DNA of 64,000 nucleotides, taken from assembly GCF_014197915.1 (NCBI RefSeq), contig NZ_JACIGK010000001.1:295263-359262 (forward strand). Reading direction: 5' to 3'. The translations under genes and the position numbers were made by a program. Shown piece after piece: positions 1 through 8,963 of the stretch. This DNA comes from Roseospira visakhapatnamensis (lineage in GTDB: Bacteria > Pseudomonadota > Alphaproteobacteria > Rhodospirillales > Rhodospirillaceae). Every line of letters starts with the position of its first letter. The first letter of the stretch is position 1. The notes below the pieces were generated by a model. That model was not told where the DNA came from. It was given only the letters and a program-made list of their open reading frames with translations, and did no database searches.

Positions 1-2
1 CC

Positions 3-497
3 ACCGGCGGCGAATGGGGGCACAATCCCCTGCCCTGGCCCGCCGACGACGAACGGCCGGGGCCGGCCTGCTATTGCGGCCTGTCGGGCTGCATCGAAAC
101 CGTCCTCAGCGGCCCCGGGCTGGCGGCCGACCATGCCCGCGTCACGGGGACGACGCTGGAGGGGCCGGAGATCGCCGCCCGCGCCGAGGCCGGCGACGCC
201 GCCTGCCGGGCCACCCTGGCGCGCTATGCCGACCGCCTGGCGCGGGCCACGGCCACGATCGTCAATGTGCTGGATCCGGACGTGGTGGTGCTGGGTGGCG
301 GGCTGTCCAACCTGAGCGTCCTGTATCAGGCGGTGCCGGCGCTATGGCCGCGCTGGGTGTTTTCCGACACCGTGGCCACGGCCCTGCGACCGCCGGCCCA
401 TGGCGATTCCAGCGGTGTGCGCGGCGCCGCCTGGCTGTGGCCGGCCGACCAGGGCGCGGGGCCATCGGCCGCGCCGGTCAGCAGCCGCCGTCCGTGA
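3..497 (+). CDS. ROK-family sugar kinase (fructokinase type), 3' part only
   Basis: This is the C-terminal part of a ROK-family kinase, which phosphorylates a free hexose (probably fructose) with ATP in the cytoplasm. The reading frame is open from base 3 and begins TGGEWGHNPLPWP, the glycine-rich ROK segment with the metal-site histidine. It continues with the zinc-binding cysteine cluster (CYCGLSGCIE), where the third and fourth family positions are recognisable, and ends with NVLDPDVVVLGGGLSN, the usual C-terminal ROK motif. About 164 residues are present; the N-terminal half lies outside the window. The last 20 bases overlap the 3' end of the convergent eipB-like gene. Fructokinase rather than glucokinase or N-acetylglucosamine kinase is an inference from the GEWGHNPLPWP form. 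Confidence 0.85.
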   Translation, partial: TGGEWGHNPLPWPADDERPGPACYCGLSGCIETVLSGPGLAADHARVTGTTLEGPEIAARAEAGDAACRATLARYADRLARATATIVNVLDPDVVVLGGGLSNLSVLYQAVPALWPRWVFSDTVATALRPPAHGDSSGVRGAAWLWPADQGAGPSAAPVSSRRP

Positions 498-1440
498 CCG
501 GTGTCAGTTCCACCAGGCTGGCGCGCAGGGCCATGGTGCCGAAGTCCTGAATCACCTCCTCGGCCACGCCGTTGGTGTGGTAGCGCAAGCGGACCTCGTA
601 TTCGGGCAAGGTCGTGTTCTCGTCCGGCGCGAAGAAACTGAGCACCATGCGCCAGGACGGGCCGGCGAGAAGGGCCGCCTCGGGCAGTTCCGAGACCGTG
701 CCGGCGGGCACCGACTCGGCGATCACCGCCGTGGCCTGCATGGCGCCTTCGGTCTCCGAGCCGTCGAACATGGGCACCGTGAACAGGCGCCGGCCCTCGG
801 CGGCGGCGCGCAGCACCGCCAGCGTGTGCTCGCCGGGCAGCATCACGGGTGCCTCCAGGTCCAGATCCTTCTTCTCGGGGTGGGTGAAGTGGGCGACGCC
901 ACGCCGCCCGCCCTCGCCGGCGGCCATCTCGGCGCGGCCGTCGATGATCTCCTCCACCTGGCCATCGCGCTCCGAGCGGATGCGGAAGCGGTAGCGGTCG
1001 GCGGCCTTGCTCTCCCAGGATATGAACGTCCAGTCGCTGAGGACCGGGTCTCCCTCCTTGTGGAACAGGGCCAGCTCGGTGCGGCTTTCCATGGCCCAGC
1101 CGTCACAGGTGTCGGTGAGGCGATAGGCCATGGTGCCGTGGACGTTGACCAACGGGCTGCCGGGGGCGCGCCGGATCAGGCGCATCTCGTAGCGGGCCTC
1201 GTGGGGGGCCAGGGTGATGGCCGGCGCCGTCTCTCCGTTCGGACCCGGACCGGTCGAGGCCGCCTCCTGGGCCGAGGCCGGTGTGGCGGTGCCAAGGACC
1301 GTCAGGGTCAGGGCCAGCAGGGCGGCCCCCGTCGCGATCCACCCCGCGTGCCGATCCCCGAGGGCGGGCGCGGTCGGGGACTGGGGCCGGATCGGACGGT
1401 TGGTGGCCGAACCATGCGGGCGCGGCGGGACGAGGAGCAT
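478..1440 (-). CDS. eipB: EipB-type periplasmic envelope-integrity protein (DUF1849)
   Basis: A 320-residue exported protein of the EipB/DUF1849 family, which supports cell-envelope integrity in alphaproteobacteria. The N-terminus has a long charged lead followed by a hydrophobic stretch (roughly residues 34-55) ending in TPASA-QE, a good signal-peptidase site. The mature part begins LAPHEARYEMRL and carries the family pattern of alternating beta strands (FHKEGDPVLSDWTF, HFTHPEKKDLDLEAPVMLPGEHT). Two cysteines, in DTCDGW and as the last residue of the protein, correspond in placement to the conserved disulfide described for Brucella EipB. The start at 1440 is the only ATG that includes the signal peptide. 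Monocistronic, convergent with the ROK kinase. Confidence 0.85.
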   Translation of the reverse strand: MLLVPPRPHGSATNRPIRPQSPTAPALGDRHAGWIATGAALLALTLTVLGTATPASAQEAASTGPGPNGETAPAITLAPHEARYEMRLIRRAPGSPLVNVHGTMAYRLTDTCDGWAMESRTELALFHKEGDPVLSDWTFISWESKAADRYRFRIRSERDGQVEEIIDGRAEMAAGEGGRRGVAHFTHPEKKDLDLEAPVMLPGEHTLAVLRAAAEGRRLFTVPMFDGSETEGAMQATAVIAESVPAGTVSELPEAALLAGPSWRMVLSFFAPDENTTLPEYEVRLRYHTNGVAEEVIQDFGTMALRASLVELTPVTDGGC

Positions 1441-1576
1441 GCCAGGGAACTCCCAAGCCTGAGAAGCGAAACGGGTGGGCGCGTCCTCCCAAGGTGGGGG
1501 AACGAGGCCACACTGTCCATCCTGCGCAAGGCTCTGTGGTGGGAGTAAGGCGCGGGGCCGGAGCCAGCTCCCACGA

Positions 1577-2179
1577 TCAGGCCAGGGCCGCCAGGCGCGT
1601 TCGCGCCCGCTTCAGGCTGCCGGCGTTCTCGGCGGCGCGGGCGGGGTCCCAGCCGTTGGCGTCGCGAACGAAGGCGGCGAGGCGCGCGTTGTATCCCGGT
1701 CCGACGCGGGCGGTCCGGCGGGGATCCGTGGGCAGCAGATCCGCCCTGACATCCTTGCGCGCATATCGTCGGACCAGGCCGAGGAGCGTTTCTTTCGGAT
1801 CGTCCAGGCCCTCGACATCCTGGGGTACCTTGAGCCTGGGAATGCCCGTGACGGCGGCGAACCCCGCCCGGTCGGCCATCAGCCATGCCTCCACCTCACG
1901 CACCGCGACCCGGAACAGCAGGCCATCCGGCACCGATCGGCCCTTGCACCAGGATCCGATGAGGGTCGGCGGGCACGCGACCGTATCGAGGTCCGTCAGC
2001 AGGACGACCGGATACGTCCGGGCCATCTCCATGAACTTGGCGATGTTCGCCTTCAGGTACCCCGACCCCTTTCTGCCCAGCGGAGGCGGGATGTGGACAT
2101 CCGGGATGGCCTCCCGGACCAGACGGTCGGCGACAACCTCGCTGAGGGGGTCTTCCGTGGCCAGGTGCACGACGGTCAT
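1577..2179 (-). CDS. TOPRIM-like partner of the upstream ATPase (DUF4276-type)
   Basis: A 200-residue protein without a signal peptide or membrane segment. Near the N-terminus it has an acidic motif (ATEDPLSE, Glu9), then a hydrophobic strand leading to TDLD (Asp63, Asp65), then REVEAWLMAD (residues 94-103). That order of Glu, Asp-x-Asp and an EAW-LAD helix resembles the DUF4276/RloB-like TOPRIM proteins that pair with AAA ATPases. The C-terminus has a conserved-looking GPGYNARL segment. Its ATG overlaps the stop of the upstream ATPase by 4 bases (ATGA), so the two are almost certainly co-translated. By analogy with PARIS, AbiL and similar pairs the likely role is the effector nuclease of an anti-phage module; this is inference. 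The family name is from memory of motifs. Confidence 0.6.
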   Translation of the reverse strand: MTVVHLATEDPLSEVVADRLVREAIPDVHIPPPLGRKGSGYLKANIAKFMEMARTYPVVLLTDLDTVACPPTLIGSWCKGRSVPDGLLFRVAVREVEAWLMADRAGFAAVTGIPRLKVPQDVEGLDDPKETLLGLVRRYARKDVRADLLPTDPRRTARVGPGYNARLAAFVRDANGWDPARAAENAGSLKRARTRLAALA

Positions 2180-3333
2180 GGGTCGAGGCTTAACCGCTCG
2201 ATGTCGTCGGGGCGCGTGCGTGGCAACACGGCCTCGGCAATGGAAAACCCGGCCTTGAGGGCGTTGAGTTCGGCGTCCGTTGGCGGCTCGATCTCCGAGC
2301 CCTCCTTGCCGGACGCCAGCCGGACCACGCCGCCGACGTCGATCCCGGGGTTGCTCAGCATGGCTTCGCTGTGGGTGCTGATGATGATCTGGCGTTTGTG
2401 TTTCGCCTCGCGCTGGGCCCGGGCGATCAGGGCCGGAAGTTGCTCCACCACGGCGGTGTGCAGGGACAGTTCCGGTTCCTCGATCAGAAGGGGCCCCTTG
2501 CCGTCCAGGAGAGACCAGAGAATGCCGAGCAGCCGCAGCGTTCCGTCCGAGAACTGGTCTTCCCGCTGCCATGCGCCTTGCGGACGATGGTGCTCGTACC
2601 GCGCCTGGATATGCGGGCGCCCGCGATCGTCGCGATCGAACGCCAGGGCCTTGAACTTCGGCACCGCGATCCGCAGGGCCTTTTCGATTCTCCTGAAGCG
2701 CGAGGCTCGCGTCTTGGTCGGGGTGTCGGCGATCCGTTCCAGGAATCCCTGGCCGAAGGGATCGTCGTCCAGCCGGTTGCCGCCGATCTGGTCCCCGTAT
2801 TTCAGCAACTGGGGGACCAGATGCAGGTAGGTGACGCTGGCGAACTGGTCGGCCAGGACCCGGAAGCGCGCGTTCGACCGTGTCTGCTCCAGATGGGTTT
2901 CCGTCAGCAGAAGGGGGTCCTTGGCGTCATCGTCGTCCGGGCGGTCGAGAACGGCCCGTCTGCCCTTCCGGACCTGCTCGACCGTGACGACGGGGCGCTG
3001 CGCGCCCGTGCCCTCGGACTGAAAGCCCAAGATGTACGTCCACGTCGGGCCGGGGGCTTCCAGGGTCTCGGACAGTCCGATCTCGATGCGAACCTCCGAA
3101 TCTCGTCTGGCGTGGAGACAGCGGACCTTCTTGATCCCGCCCCGCACTGCCATGGCCTGCTGCAATCCCCCGCCCGTCGGCTTGGAGATATCGCGCAGGA
3201 ACCGGAACACATCGATCAGGTTCGACTTGCCCGACGCGTTGGGCCCGATGAGGTAGGTGACCGGTTGCGTCAGGTCAAACGCGGCCTCGCGGAAATTGCG
3301 CCAGTTCTTGATCTTGACGTGCGTGATGACCAT
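2176..3333 (-). CDS. AAA (AAA_15/AAA_21-type) ATPase, candidate defence sensor
   Basis: A 385-residue ABC/SMC-like ATPase of the OLD/RecF type. It starts MVITHVKIKNWRNF, the usual 'links DNA-binding strand' beginning of the family, with Walker A GPNASGKS at residues 30-37. The ABC-type signature follows at QFSDGTLRLLG (about 260-270), Walker B LLIEEPELSLH at 282-292 and the switch histidine region IISTHSEAML near 318-326. There is no C-terminal TOPRIM domain, in contrast to OLD or GajA; that activity seems to sit in the separate downstream gene, which overlaps it by 4 bp. The ATG at 3333 is chosen because it puts the first beta strand at the N-terminus; an upstream in-frame ATG at 3381 would add 16 non-family residues and run into a hairpin. 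Confidence 0.8.
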   Translation of the reverse strand: MVITHVKIKNWRNFREAAFDLTQPVTYLIGPNASGKSNLIDVFRFLRDISKPTGGGLQQAMAVRGGIKKVRCLHARRDSEVRIEIGLSETLEAPGPTWTYILGFQSEGTGAQRPVVTVEQVRKGRRAVLDRPDDDDAKDPLLLTETHLEQTRSNARFRVLADQFASVTYLHLVPQLLKYGDQIGGNRLDDDPFGQGFLERIADTPTKTRASRFRRIEKALRIAVPKFKALAFDRDDRGRPHIQARYEHHRPQGAWQREDQFSDGTLRLLGILWSLLDGKGPLLIEEPELSLHTAVVEQLPALIARAQREAKHKRQIIISTHSEAMLSNPGIDVGGVVRLASGKEGSEIEPPTDAELNALKAGFSIAEAVLPRTRPDDIERLSLDP

Positions 3334-3357
3334 GCGGGCGGCCCGGTGCCAGACGAC

Positions 3358-3391
3358 AAAGGGTCCGCTGGAGGCGACCAACGGACCCTTT
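3358..3391 (-). terminator. Hairpin between icd and the ATPase gene
   Basis: Perfect 10-bp inverted repeat AAAGGGTCCG / CGGACCCTTT with a 14-nt loop. Read on the minus strand it lies about 55 nt after the icd stop codon and ends in TTTGTCGTCT, so it is a plausible intrinsic terminator for icd. It would isolate the ATPase/TOPRIM pair from icd transcription. The T tract is short, so its strength is uncertain. Confidence 0.5.
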
Positions 3392-3446
3392 CAGATCTAC
3401 GCGTCCGTGTCCGGCACGGCAAGGCGGCCGCGCCGGCGCGCCCGCC

Positions 3447-4661
3447 TTACCCCATGGCCGTCCTCAGGCCCCGGTCCAGCGCGTCCAGGAATTGGGTGGT
3501 GGTCATCCAGGGCTGGTCCTTGCCGATCAGCAGCGCCAGGTCCTTGGTCATGTGGCCGGCCTCGACGGTGTCGACGCAGACCTTTTCCAGGGTCTCGGCG
3601 AAGCGCACCACCTCGGGCGTGCCGTCGAAGGTGCCCCGGTACTTCAGGCCCTGGGTCCAGGCGAAGATGGAGGCGATGGGGTTGGTGGAGGTTTCCTGCC
3701 CCTTCTGGTGCTGGCGGTAGTGGCGGGTGACGGTGCCGTGGGCGGCCTCGGCCTCCACGGTCTGGCCGTCGGGGGTCATCAGCACCGAGGTCATCAGCCC
3801 CAAGGAGCCGAACCCCTGAGCCACGGTGTCGGACTGCACGTCGCCGTCGTAGTTCTTGCAGGCCCAGACGAAGCCGCCCTCCCACTTCATGCAGCAGGCG
3901 ACCATGTCGTCGATCAGGCGATGCTCGTAGGTGATGCCGGCGGCGTCGAAGCGGTCCTTGAACTCGGCGTCGAACACCTCCTGGAACAGATCCTTGAAGC
4001 GGCCGTCGTAGGCCTTGAGGATGGTGTTCTTGGTGGACAGGTACACCGGCCAGCCGCGCGTCAGGCCATAGCTCATGCAGGCCCGGGCGAAGCCGCGAAT
4101 GGACTCGTCCAGGTTGTACATGGTCATGGCGATGCCCGAGCCGGGGAAGCCGAAGACCTCCCTGGTGATCGGCTGGCCGCCGTCGTCGGGGGTGAAGGTG
4201 ACGCTGAGCGTGCCCTTGCCCGGCACCAGGAAGTCGGTGGCCCGGTACTGGTCGCCGAAGGCGTGACGGCCGATGACGATGGGCTTGGTCCAGCCCGGCA
4301 CGTAGCGCGGCACGTTGGCGCAGATGATGGGCTCGCGGAACACGGTGCCGCCCAGGATGTTGCGGATGGTGCCGTTGGGCGACTTCCACATCTCCTTCAG
4401 GCCGAACTCCTCCACCCGGTCCTCGTCGGGGGTGATGGTGGCGCATTTCACGCCGACGCGATGCTGCTTGATGGCGTTGGCGGCGTCGATGGTGATCTGG
4501 TCGTTGGTCTCGTCGCGCTTCTGGATGCCCAGATCGTAGTACAGCAGATCCACGTCCAGGTAGGGCAGGATCAGCTTGTCCTTGATGAAGGACCAGATGA
4601 TGCGGGTCATTTCGTCGCCGTCGAGTTCGACGACCGGATGGGCGACCTTGATCTTGGTCAT
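3447..4661 (-). CDS. icd: NADP-dependent isocitrate dehydrogenase
   Basis: A 404-residue enzyme of the TCA cycle that oxidatively decarboxylates isocitrate to 2-oxoglutarate with NADP+. The start at 4661 gives [23 protein letters not shown], the normal N-terminus of the eukaryotic-type (dimeric, about 404-residue) class found in alphaproteobacteria. The substrate-binding segment [19 protein letters not shown] and the metal-site aspartates in RLIDDMVA and YDGDVQSD are present, as is the cofactor segment [12 protein letters not shown]. An upstream in-frame ATG at 4808 would add 49 residues with no family resemblance. A purine-rich GGGGAG lies about 10 nt before 4661. The gene is monocistronic and followed by a hairpin. 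Confidence 0.97.
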   Translation of the reverse strand: MTKIKVAHPVVELDGDEMTRIIWSFIKDKLILPYLDVDLLYYDLGIQKRDETNDQITIDAANAIKQHRVGVKCATITPDEDRVEEFGLKEMWKSPNGTIRNILGGTVFREPIICANVPRYVPGWTKPIVIGRHAFGDQYRATDFLVPGKGTLSVTFTPDDGGQPITREVFGFPGSGIAMTMYNLDESIRGFARACMSYGLTRGWPVYLSTKNTILKAYDGRFKDLFQEVFDAEFKDRFDAAGITYEHRLIDDMVACCMKWEGGFVWACKNYDGDVQSDTVAQGFGSLGLMTSVLMTPDGQTVEAEAAHGTVTRHYRQHQKGQETSTNPIASIFAWTQGLKYRGTFDGTPEVVRFAETLEKVCVDTVEAGHMTKDLALLIGKDQPWMTTTQFLDALDRGLRTAMG

Positions 4662-4896
4662 GCGCAGGGACTCCCCGTCAGCAGTGGCGTTCAGGCGTCC
4701 GCGGGGGTGTGCCCCCAGGGAGGAACGGAGGCCGTGACCGGGCCGATGGGCCGGATCTGGCGACGGACGCGGCACCATGGCAGGCCAGGGACCCCAAGGC
4801 AAGGCCACAGTCGCGCGGTTCGCCGGGCACGCGGGGTCGCCCGAGTGGCCGCCCGAGTGGCCGCAGAGTCGGTCATGCGCCTGTTTCCGGGGGGTG

Positions 4897-5391
4897 TCAA
4901 CGCCGCGCGTCGCTCGTTTTGGATGCCGGGCATCCGTGGGGAAACCCGCCGGTCTGGCGCAGCGCCTCGCCGGCCACCATGGCGGCGGCCAGCACCACGT
5001 TGAGCGAGCGGGCGCCCGGGGCCATGGGCACCGTCACCCGGGCGTCCACCGCCTGATGCACCGCGTCCGGCACGCCGGCGCTCTCGCGCCCCAGCAGCAG
5101 CACGTCGTCGGGCCGGAAGGCGTGGTCCACGTGGGCGACGGCCCCGCCCGTGGTCAGCAGCACCAGGCGGGCGCCGGCCAGATCGGTCGCCTGGCGAAAG
5201 GCGTTCCAGCCCGCATGGCGGCGACAGGACGCGGTCTCCAGGTAGTCCATGCCGATCCGACGCAGTCTTTTGTCGTCCCACAGAAAGCCGCAAGGCTCGA
5301 TGATCTCCACCGGCAGTCCCAGGCAAGCGCCCAGGCGCAGCACGGCGGCGGTGTTCTGCGGCATGTCGGGTTGGAACAGGGCCAGACGCAT
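4897..5391 (-). CDS. trmL: tRNA (cytidine(34)-2'-O)-methyltransferase TrmL
   Basis: A 164-residue SPOUT methyltransferase, the minimal TrmL form without extra RNA-binding domains. It methylates the ribose of the wobble nucleotide of leucine tRNAs with S-adenosylmethionine. Recognisable segments are the opening [39 protein letters not shown], the knot motif [11 protein letters not shown], and the C-terminal [12 protein letters not shown] that forms the trefoil-knot cofactor site. Its 5' end faces petA across a 325-bp divergent spacer. The 235 bp between it and icd show no gene. Confidence 0.93.
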   Translation of the reverse strand: MRLALFQPDMPQNTAAVLRLGACLGLPVEIIEPCGFLWDDKRLRRIGMDYLETASCRRHAGWNAFRQATDLAGARLVLLTTGGAVAHVDHAFRPDDVLLLGRESAGVPDAVHQAVDARVTVPMAPGARSLNVVLAAAMVAGEALRQTGGFPHGCPASKTSDARR

Positions 5392-5716
5392 GGTGGCAAA
5401 AAACCAGGATCACGAGAGGGTTAAGACAAAATCATTGGTTTTTTTTGTCCTTTTCAAGGCTAAGGATATGGATTATAAGCCCCACAACCGCCGAACATCG
5501 CCCATGGGCCACGTCTGTTCTGCTGCCGGAACCATGATGTGGGGCGTGTCTGGGGGACCCAATCCGTTACGGGTTCGTTGTCACCGGGCTCACTCGGATG
5601 TTGAGTGGGCGCGGACGGGTTGTCACGGTTTGGACTGACACACGCCGATCCGAAGGGGGAGGGAGCGTGCTGTCCTCGTATGCCGCTCCGTAACTCATTG
5701 AAGAGGTTTCATTGCA
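5392..5716. other. Divergent intergenic region trmL / petA
   Basis: 325 bp without a gene and clearly more AT-rich than the rest of the window, particularly 5398-5480. It must hold the trmL promoter and the petABC promoter. A small inverted repeat GACAAAA / TTTTGTC (5425-5431 with 5443-5449) is visible; its role is unknown. Confidence 0.6.
5451..5479 (+). promoter_or_regulatory. Candidate sigma70-type promoter for petABC
   Basis: TTTTCA at 5451-5456 and TATAAG at 5474-5479 with a 17-nt spacer match the -35/-10 consensus at 4/6 and 5/6 positions. It would give a leader of about 230 nt before petA. Chosen by eye in an AT-rich patch; not verified. Confidence 0.35.
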
Positions 5717-6265
5717 ATGTCCGAAACGGCTCACTCGGCTGGAACCGGCGGCGACACCAGTCGTCGAGACATGTTGCTGTACGCCAGCGTCGCATTGGGA
5801 ACCGTCGGTACCGCCCTGGCGGTCTGGCCCTTCCTCGACAGCATGAATCCGGCCAAGGACGTGCTGGCCCTGGCCTCGATCGAGGTGGACCTGTCGCCGA
5901 TCCAGGAAGGTCAAGCCATCACCGCCGTCTGGCGCGGCAAACCCGTGTTCATCCGCCACCGCACCCCCGCGGACATCGAACAGTCCCGCGCCGTTGAAGT
6001 CTCCAGCTTGCGTGACCCCCAAGCCGACGAAGACCGGGTGATCAAGGACCAGTGGTTGGTCATGATCGGTATCTGCACCCATCTGGGCTGCGTTCCGAAA
6101 GGTCAGAAGCCCGGTGATCCCAAGGGAGACTACAACGGTTGGTTCTGTGTCTGTCACGGGTCGCATTACGACACGGCGGGCCGCATCCGCAAGGGCCCGG
6201 CGCCCCTCAACCTGCCGGTCCCGCCGTACGACTTCCTGGATGAGACCAGCATCCGGATCGGCTAG
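5717..6265 (+). CDS. petA: Ubiquinol-cytochrome c reductase Rieske iron-sulfur subunit
   Basis: A 182-residue Rieske protein that carries the 2Fe-2S cluster of the bc1 complex and passes electrons from ubiquinol to cytochrome c1. An uncleaved twin-arginine-type anchor (TSRRDML at 15-20, then a hydrophobic stretch to about residue 38) places the head in the periplasm. Cluster box I is CTHLGC at 120-125. Box II is CVCHGS at 144-149, where the family almost always has CPCHGS; the Pro-to-Val change at residue 145 is read directly from codon gtc at 6149. The disulfide cysteines and cluster His are intact. First gene of petABC, 14 bp before petB. Confidence 0.96.
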   Translation: MSETAHSAGTGGDTSRRDMLLYASVALGTVGTALAVWPFLDSMNPAKDVLALASIEVDLSPIQEGQAITAVWRGKPVFIRHRTPADIEQSRAVEVSSLRDPQADEDRVIKDQWLVMIGICTHLGCVPKGQKPGDPKGDYNGWFCVCHGSHYDTAGRIRKGPAPLNLPVPPYDFLDETSIRIG

Positions 6266-6279
6266 GAGCACAGTGATCC

Positions 6280-7518
6280 ATGAGCACCACCCCTGACCCT
6301 GTGTGGAGCAATCGAGCCATTAAGTGGTTCGATCGCCGCCTCCCGCTTTTCACGATGATGCACAAGGAGTTGATCGTCTATCCGACTCCTCGGAACATCA
6401 ACTACTGGTGGAACTTCGGTTCGCTGGCCGGTGTCGCCCTGGTCATCATGATCTTGACCGGCATCTTCCTGGCGATGTTCTATACGCCGCATGAGGACAT
6501 GGCGTTCGCCTCCATCGAACGCATCATGCGCGAGGTGAACTACGGCTGGCTGATCCGCTTCCTGCATATGAATGGCGCCTCGATGTTCTTCGCGGTGGTC
6601 TACATTCATATCCTACGTGGGATGTACTACGGATCGTACAAGGCCCCCCGTGAACTGCTCTGGATCATTGGTGTCGTCATCTACATCCTGATGATGGCCG
6701 CGGCGTTCCTGGGTTACGTGCTGCCGTGGGGGCAGATGTCCTTCTGGGCCGCCACCGTGATCACCAGCCTGGTGACGCCGCTCCCGTTCGGCGAGACGAT
6801 CGCGATCTGGCTGTGGGGCGGCTACTCGGTGGACAACGACACCCTGAAGCGCTTCTTCTCGCTGCACTACCTGGTGCCGTTCCTCATCTTCGCCTTTGTG
6901 TTCCTGCACCTGTGGGCATTGCATACGACCAAGTCGAATAATCCGCTGGGCGTGGAAATCAAGAAGCCGGCCGACACCCTTCCGTTCCATCCGTACTTCA
7001 CGGTCAAGGATTCGGTCACCCTGGGTGCGTTCCTGTTCCTGCTGTGCTACTTCGTTTTCTTTGCTCCGAACTACTTCAACCACTCTATCAACTATGTCAT
7101 GGCCGACCCGCTGGTCACGCCGGAGCATATTGTCCCTGAGTGGTACTTCCTGCCCTTCTACGCCATCCTTCGGGCGATTCCGGACAAGCTGATGGGCGTG
7201 GTGCTGATGTTCGCGGCCATCCTGGTCTGGGCCGCGCTGCCCTGGCTGGACACCTCGAAGGTGCGCAGCGGCCGCTTCCGCCCCACGTTCCGCATCTTCT
7301 TCTGGATCTTCGTCGCCGATGCGGTGCTGCTGACCTACCTGGGCGCCATGCCGGCCGAGGGCATCTACGTGACCCTGGGTCAGTTCGCCACGGCCTGGTA
7401 CTTCATCCACTTCCTGGTCGTCCTGCCGATCCTGGGCAAGGTGGAGAAGACCGAGCCGGTCCCCGAAAGCATCAGCGCGGCCGTGAGTGCCGAACATCAG
7501 AAGGAGGCCTCGGCATGA
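6280..7518 (+). CDS. petB: Cytochrome b subunit of the bc1 complex
   Basis: A 412-residue integral membrane protein holding hemes bL and bH and the Qo and Qi quinone sites. The opening region [14 protein letters not shown] and the segment [22 protein letters not shown] are typical of cytochrome b. The Qo-site [21 protein letters not shown] contains the PEWY motif. Several hydrophobic helices follow, consistent with eight membrane spans, and the chain ends with a short hydrophilic tail. The full-length form (not split as in b6f) shows a bc1 rather than b6f complex. The stop overlaps the petC start in ATGA, indicating translational coupling. Confidence 0.97.
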   Translation: MSTTPDPVWSNRAIKWFDRRLPLFTMMHKELIVYPTPRNINYWWNFGSLAGVALVIMILTGIFLAMFYTPHEDMAFASIERIMREVNYGWLIRFLHMNGASMFFAVVYIHILRGMYYGSYKAPRELLWIIGVVIYILMMAAAFLGYVLPWGQMSFWAATVITSLVTPLPFGETIAIWLWGGYSVDNDTLKRFFSLHYLVPFLIFAFVFLHLWALHTTKSNNPLGVEIKKPADTLPFHPYFTVKDSVTLGAFLFLLCYFVFFAPNYFNHSINYVMADPLVTPEHIVPEWYFLPFYAILRAIPDKLMGVVLMFAAILVWAALPWLDTSKVRSGRFRPTFRIFFWIFVADAVLLTYLGAMPAEGIYVTLGQFATAWYFIHFLVVLPILGKVEKTEPVPESISAAVSAEHQKEASA

Positions 7519-8318
7519 GCGGCCTGAAAGGTATCATCGGCGCGGCCGCGGTCGCCGTGGGTCTGGTGGCGGGCGCGCCCGCCGCCCTGGCCGCCGGCGG
7601 CGGGCATGGGCCGGAACTGAAGCATCAGTCCTGGACGTTCGACGGTCTGTTCGGCCGTTACAGCGAAAAGCAGTTGCGCCGGGGCTGGGAAGTCTACGAG
7701 GGTATCTGCAAGTCGTGCCATACGCTGGACTACATGCACTACCGGAACCTGGAGCAGATCGGCTACACCGAGGACGAGGTGAAGGAGATCGCCGCCCGCT
7801 TCGAGGTGCAGGACGGCCCGGACGAGTGGGGCGACATGTTCATGCGTCCGGCGACGCCGCTGGACGGCTTCGCCGAGCCCTACGAGAACGACGCCATCGC
7901 CATGCTGGCCAATGGCGGCGTGGTGCCTCCCAACCTGTCGGTGATCACGCGCGCCCGCGATCATGGCGCGGACTACGTCTACAATCTCCTGCTGGGATAT
8001 GAGGACGAGGTGCCGGAGTGGGCCACCGAGGCGGACCCCACGTTCTCGCTGGCGCCGGGCAAGTCGTTCAACACCTTCTTCCCGGGGTATGCCATCTCGA
8101 TGCCGCAGCAGCTGTTCGAGGGCATCCTGGAGTACTCCGACGGGACCGAGGCGACGCCTGAGCAGATGGCTAAGGACGTGAGTGCCTTCCTGCAATGGGC
8201 CGCCGAGCCCGAACTGGAGGAGCGCAAGGGACTGGGGCGGATGGTGCTGCTGTTCCTGATCGTGCTCACCGGTGTGCTCTTCGCCTACAAGCGGGAGCTG
8301 TGGAAGGACGCCCACTGA
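7515..8318 (+). CDS. petC: Cytochrome c1 of the bc1 complex
   Basis: A 267-residue membrane-anchored c-type cytochrome. A signal peptide (hydrophobic residues 6-27, ending AALA-AG) exports it. The heme c attachment motif is CKSCH at 65-69, and the axial methionine is in SMPQQ (Met196). A C-terminal helix ([17 protein letters not shown]) anchors the periplasmic domain, ending KRELWKDAH. The upstream in-frame extension seen from 7140 lies inside petB and is discarded. The start at 7515 overlaps the petB stop, and GGAGG lies just upstream inside petB. Last gene of the operon, followed by a strong hairpin. Confidence 0.96.
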   Translation: MSGLKGIIGAAAVAVGLVAGAPAALAAGGGHGPELKHQSWTFDGLFGRYSEKQLRRGWEVYEGICKSCHTLDYMHYRNLEQIGYTEDEVKEIAARFEVQDGPDEWGDMFMRPATPLDGFAEPYENDAIAMLANGGVVPPNLSVITRARDHGADYVYNLLLGYEDEVPEWATEADPTFSLAPGKSFNTFFPGYAISMPQQLFEGILEYSDGTEATPEQMAKDVSAFLQWAAEPELEERKGLGRMVLLFLIVLTGVLFAYKRELWKDAH

Positions 8319-8355
8319 CGGGTGCTCTCCCCCTCCCGAGGGGGTGAAGATCCCA

Positions 8356-8401
8356 ACACGCGGGGCCGTTCCGTCTCAGGATGGAGCGGCCCCACGCGTG
8401 T
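8356..8401 (+). terminator. petABC terminator hairpin
   Basis: ACACGC-GGGGCCG pairs with CGGCCCC-(AC)-GCGTGT, that is 13 bp with a 2-nt bulge and an 18-nt loop. It begins 37 nt after the petC stop. A second small hairpin, CCCCCTC/GAGGGGG, sits just before it. There is no U tract. Confidence 0.55.
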
Positions 8402-8425
8402 CCGGGGTGGCGAGGGTGACATGGC

Positions 8426-8896
8426 ATGACTCGGTCCCGACCGTCCGACCTGTTTCCCATGATGGCCCAGGCGCTGGAGGAGGCCCGCGCCGCCGCCGCC
8501 CGCGACGAGGTGCCGGTGGGCGCTGTGCTGGTGGACGCCCGCGACGGGCGGCTCCTGGCCCGCGCCGGCAACCGGGTGGAGGGGGACCGCGACCCCACCG
8601 CGCACGCCGAGATGCTGGTGCTGCGGGCCGGGGCGGCGCGGCTGGGCACGCCGCGCCTGGCCGGCTGCGATCTCTACGTCACCCTCGAACCCTGCGCCAT
8701 GTGCGCCCAGGCGATCGCCCTCGCGCGGGTCCGCCGGCTGGTGTTCGGGGCCTATGATCCCAAGGGCGGGGGCGTCGAGCACGGCGCCCGGGTGTTCGAT
8801 CACGCCACCTGCCATCACCGGCCGGAGGTCATCGGCGGCGTGCGCGAGGCCGAGGCCGGGGACCTGCTGCGGCGCTTCTTCCAGGCGCGGCGATAG
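8426..8896 (+). CDS. tadA: tRNA-specific adenosine deaminase TadA
   Basis: A 156-residue zinc deaminase that converts A34 to inosine in tRNA-Arg(ACG). The zinc and catalytic residues are in TAHAEM (His60, Glu62) and EPCAMCAQA (Cys90, Cys93). The TadA-type C-terminal part has RRLVFGAYDPKGGGVEHG and ends with LLRRFFQARR, as in true TadA rather than cytosine or guanine deaminases. The length is normal for the family. Monocistronic; convergent with the metal exporter at 8964. Confidence 0.92.
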   Translation: MTRSRPSDLFPMMAQALEEARAAAARDEVPVGAVLVDARDGRLLARAGNRVEGDRDPTAHAEMLVLRAGAARLGTPRLAGCDLYVTLEPCAMCAQAIALARVRRLVFGAYDPKGGGVEHGARVFDHATCHHRPEVIGGVREAEAGDLLRRFFQARR

Positions 8897-8963
8897 CCGG
8901 TCCAGGACCGCCGGGCGCCCGCCCCGGCGACGCGGGGCGGGCGGTGGCGCGGGAGGGCAGGGG

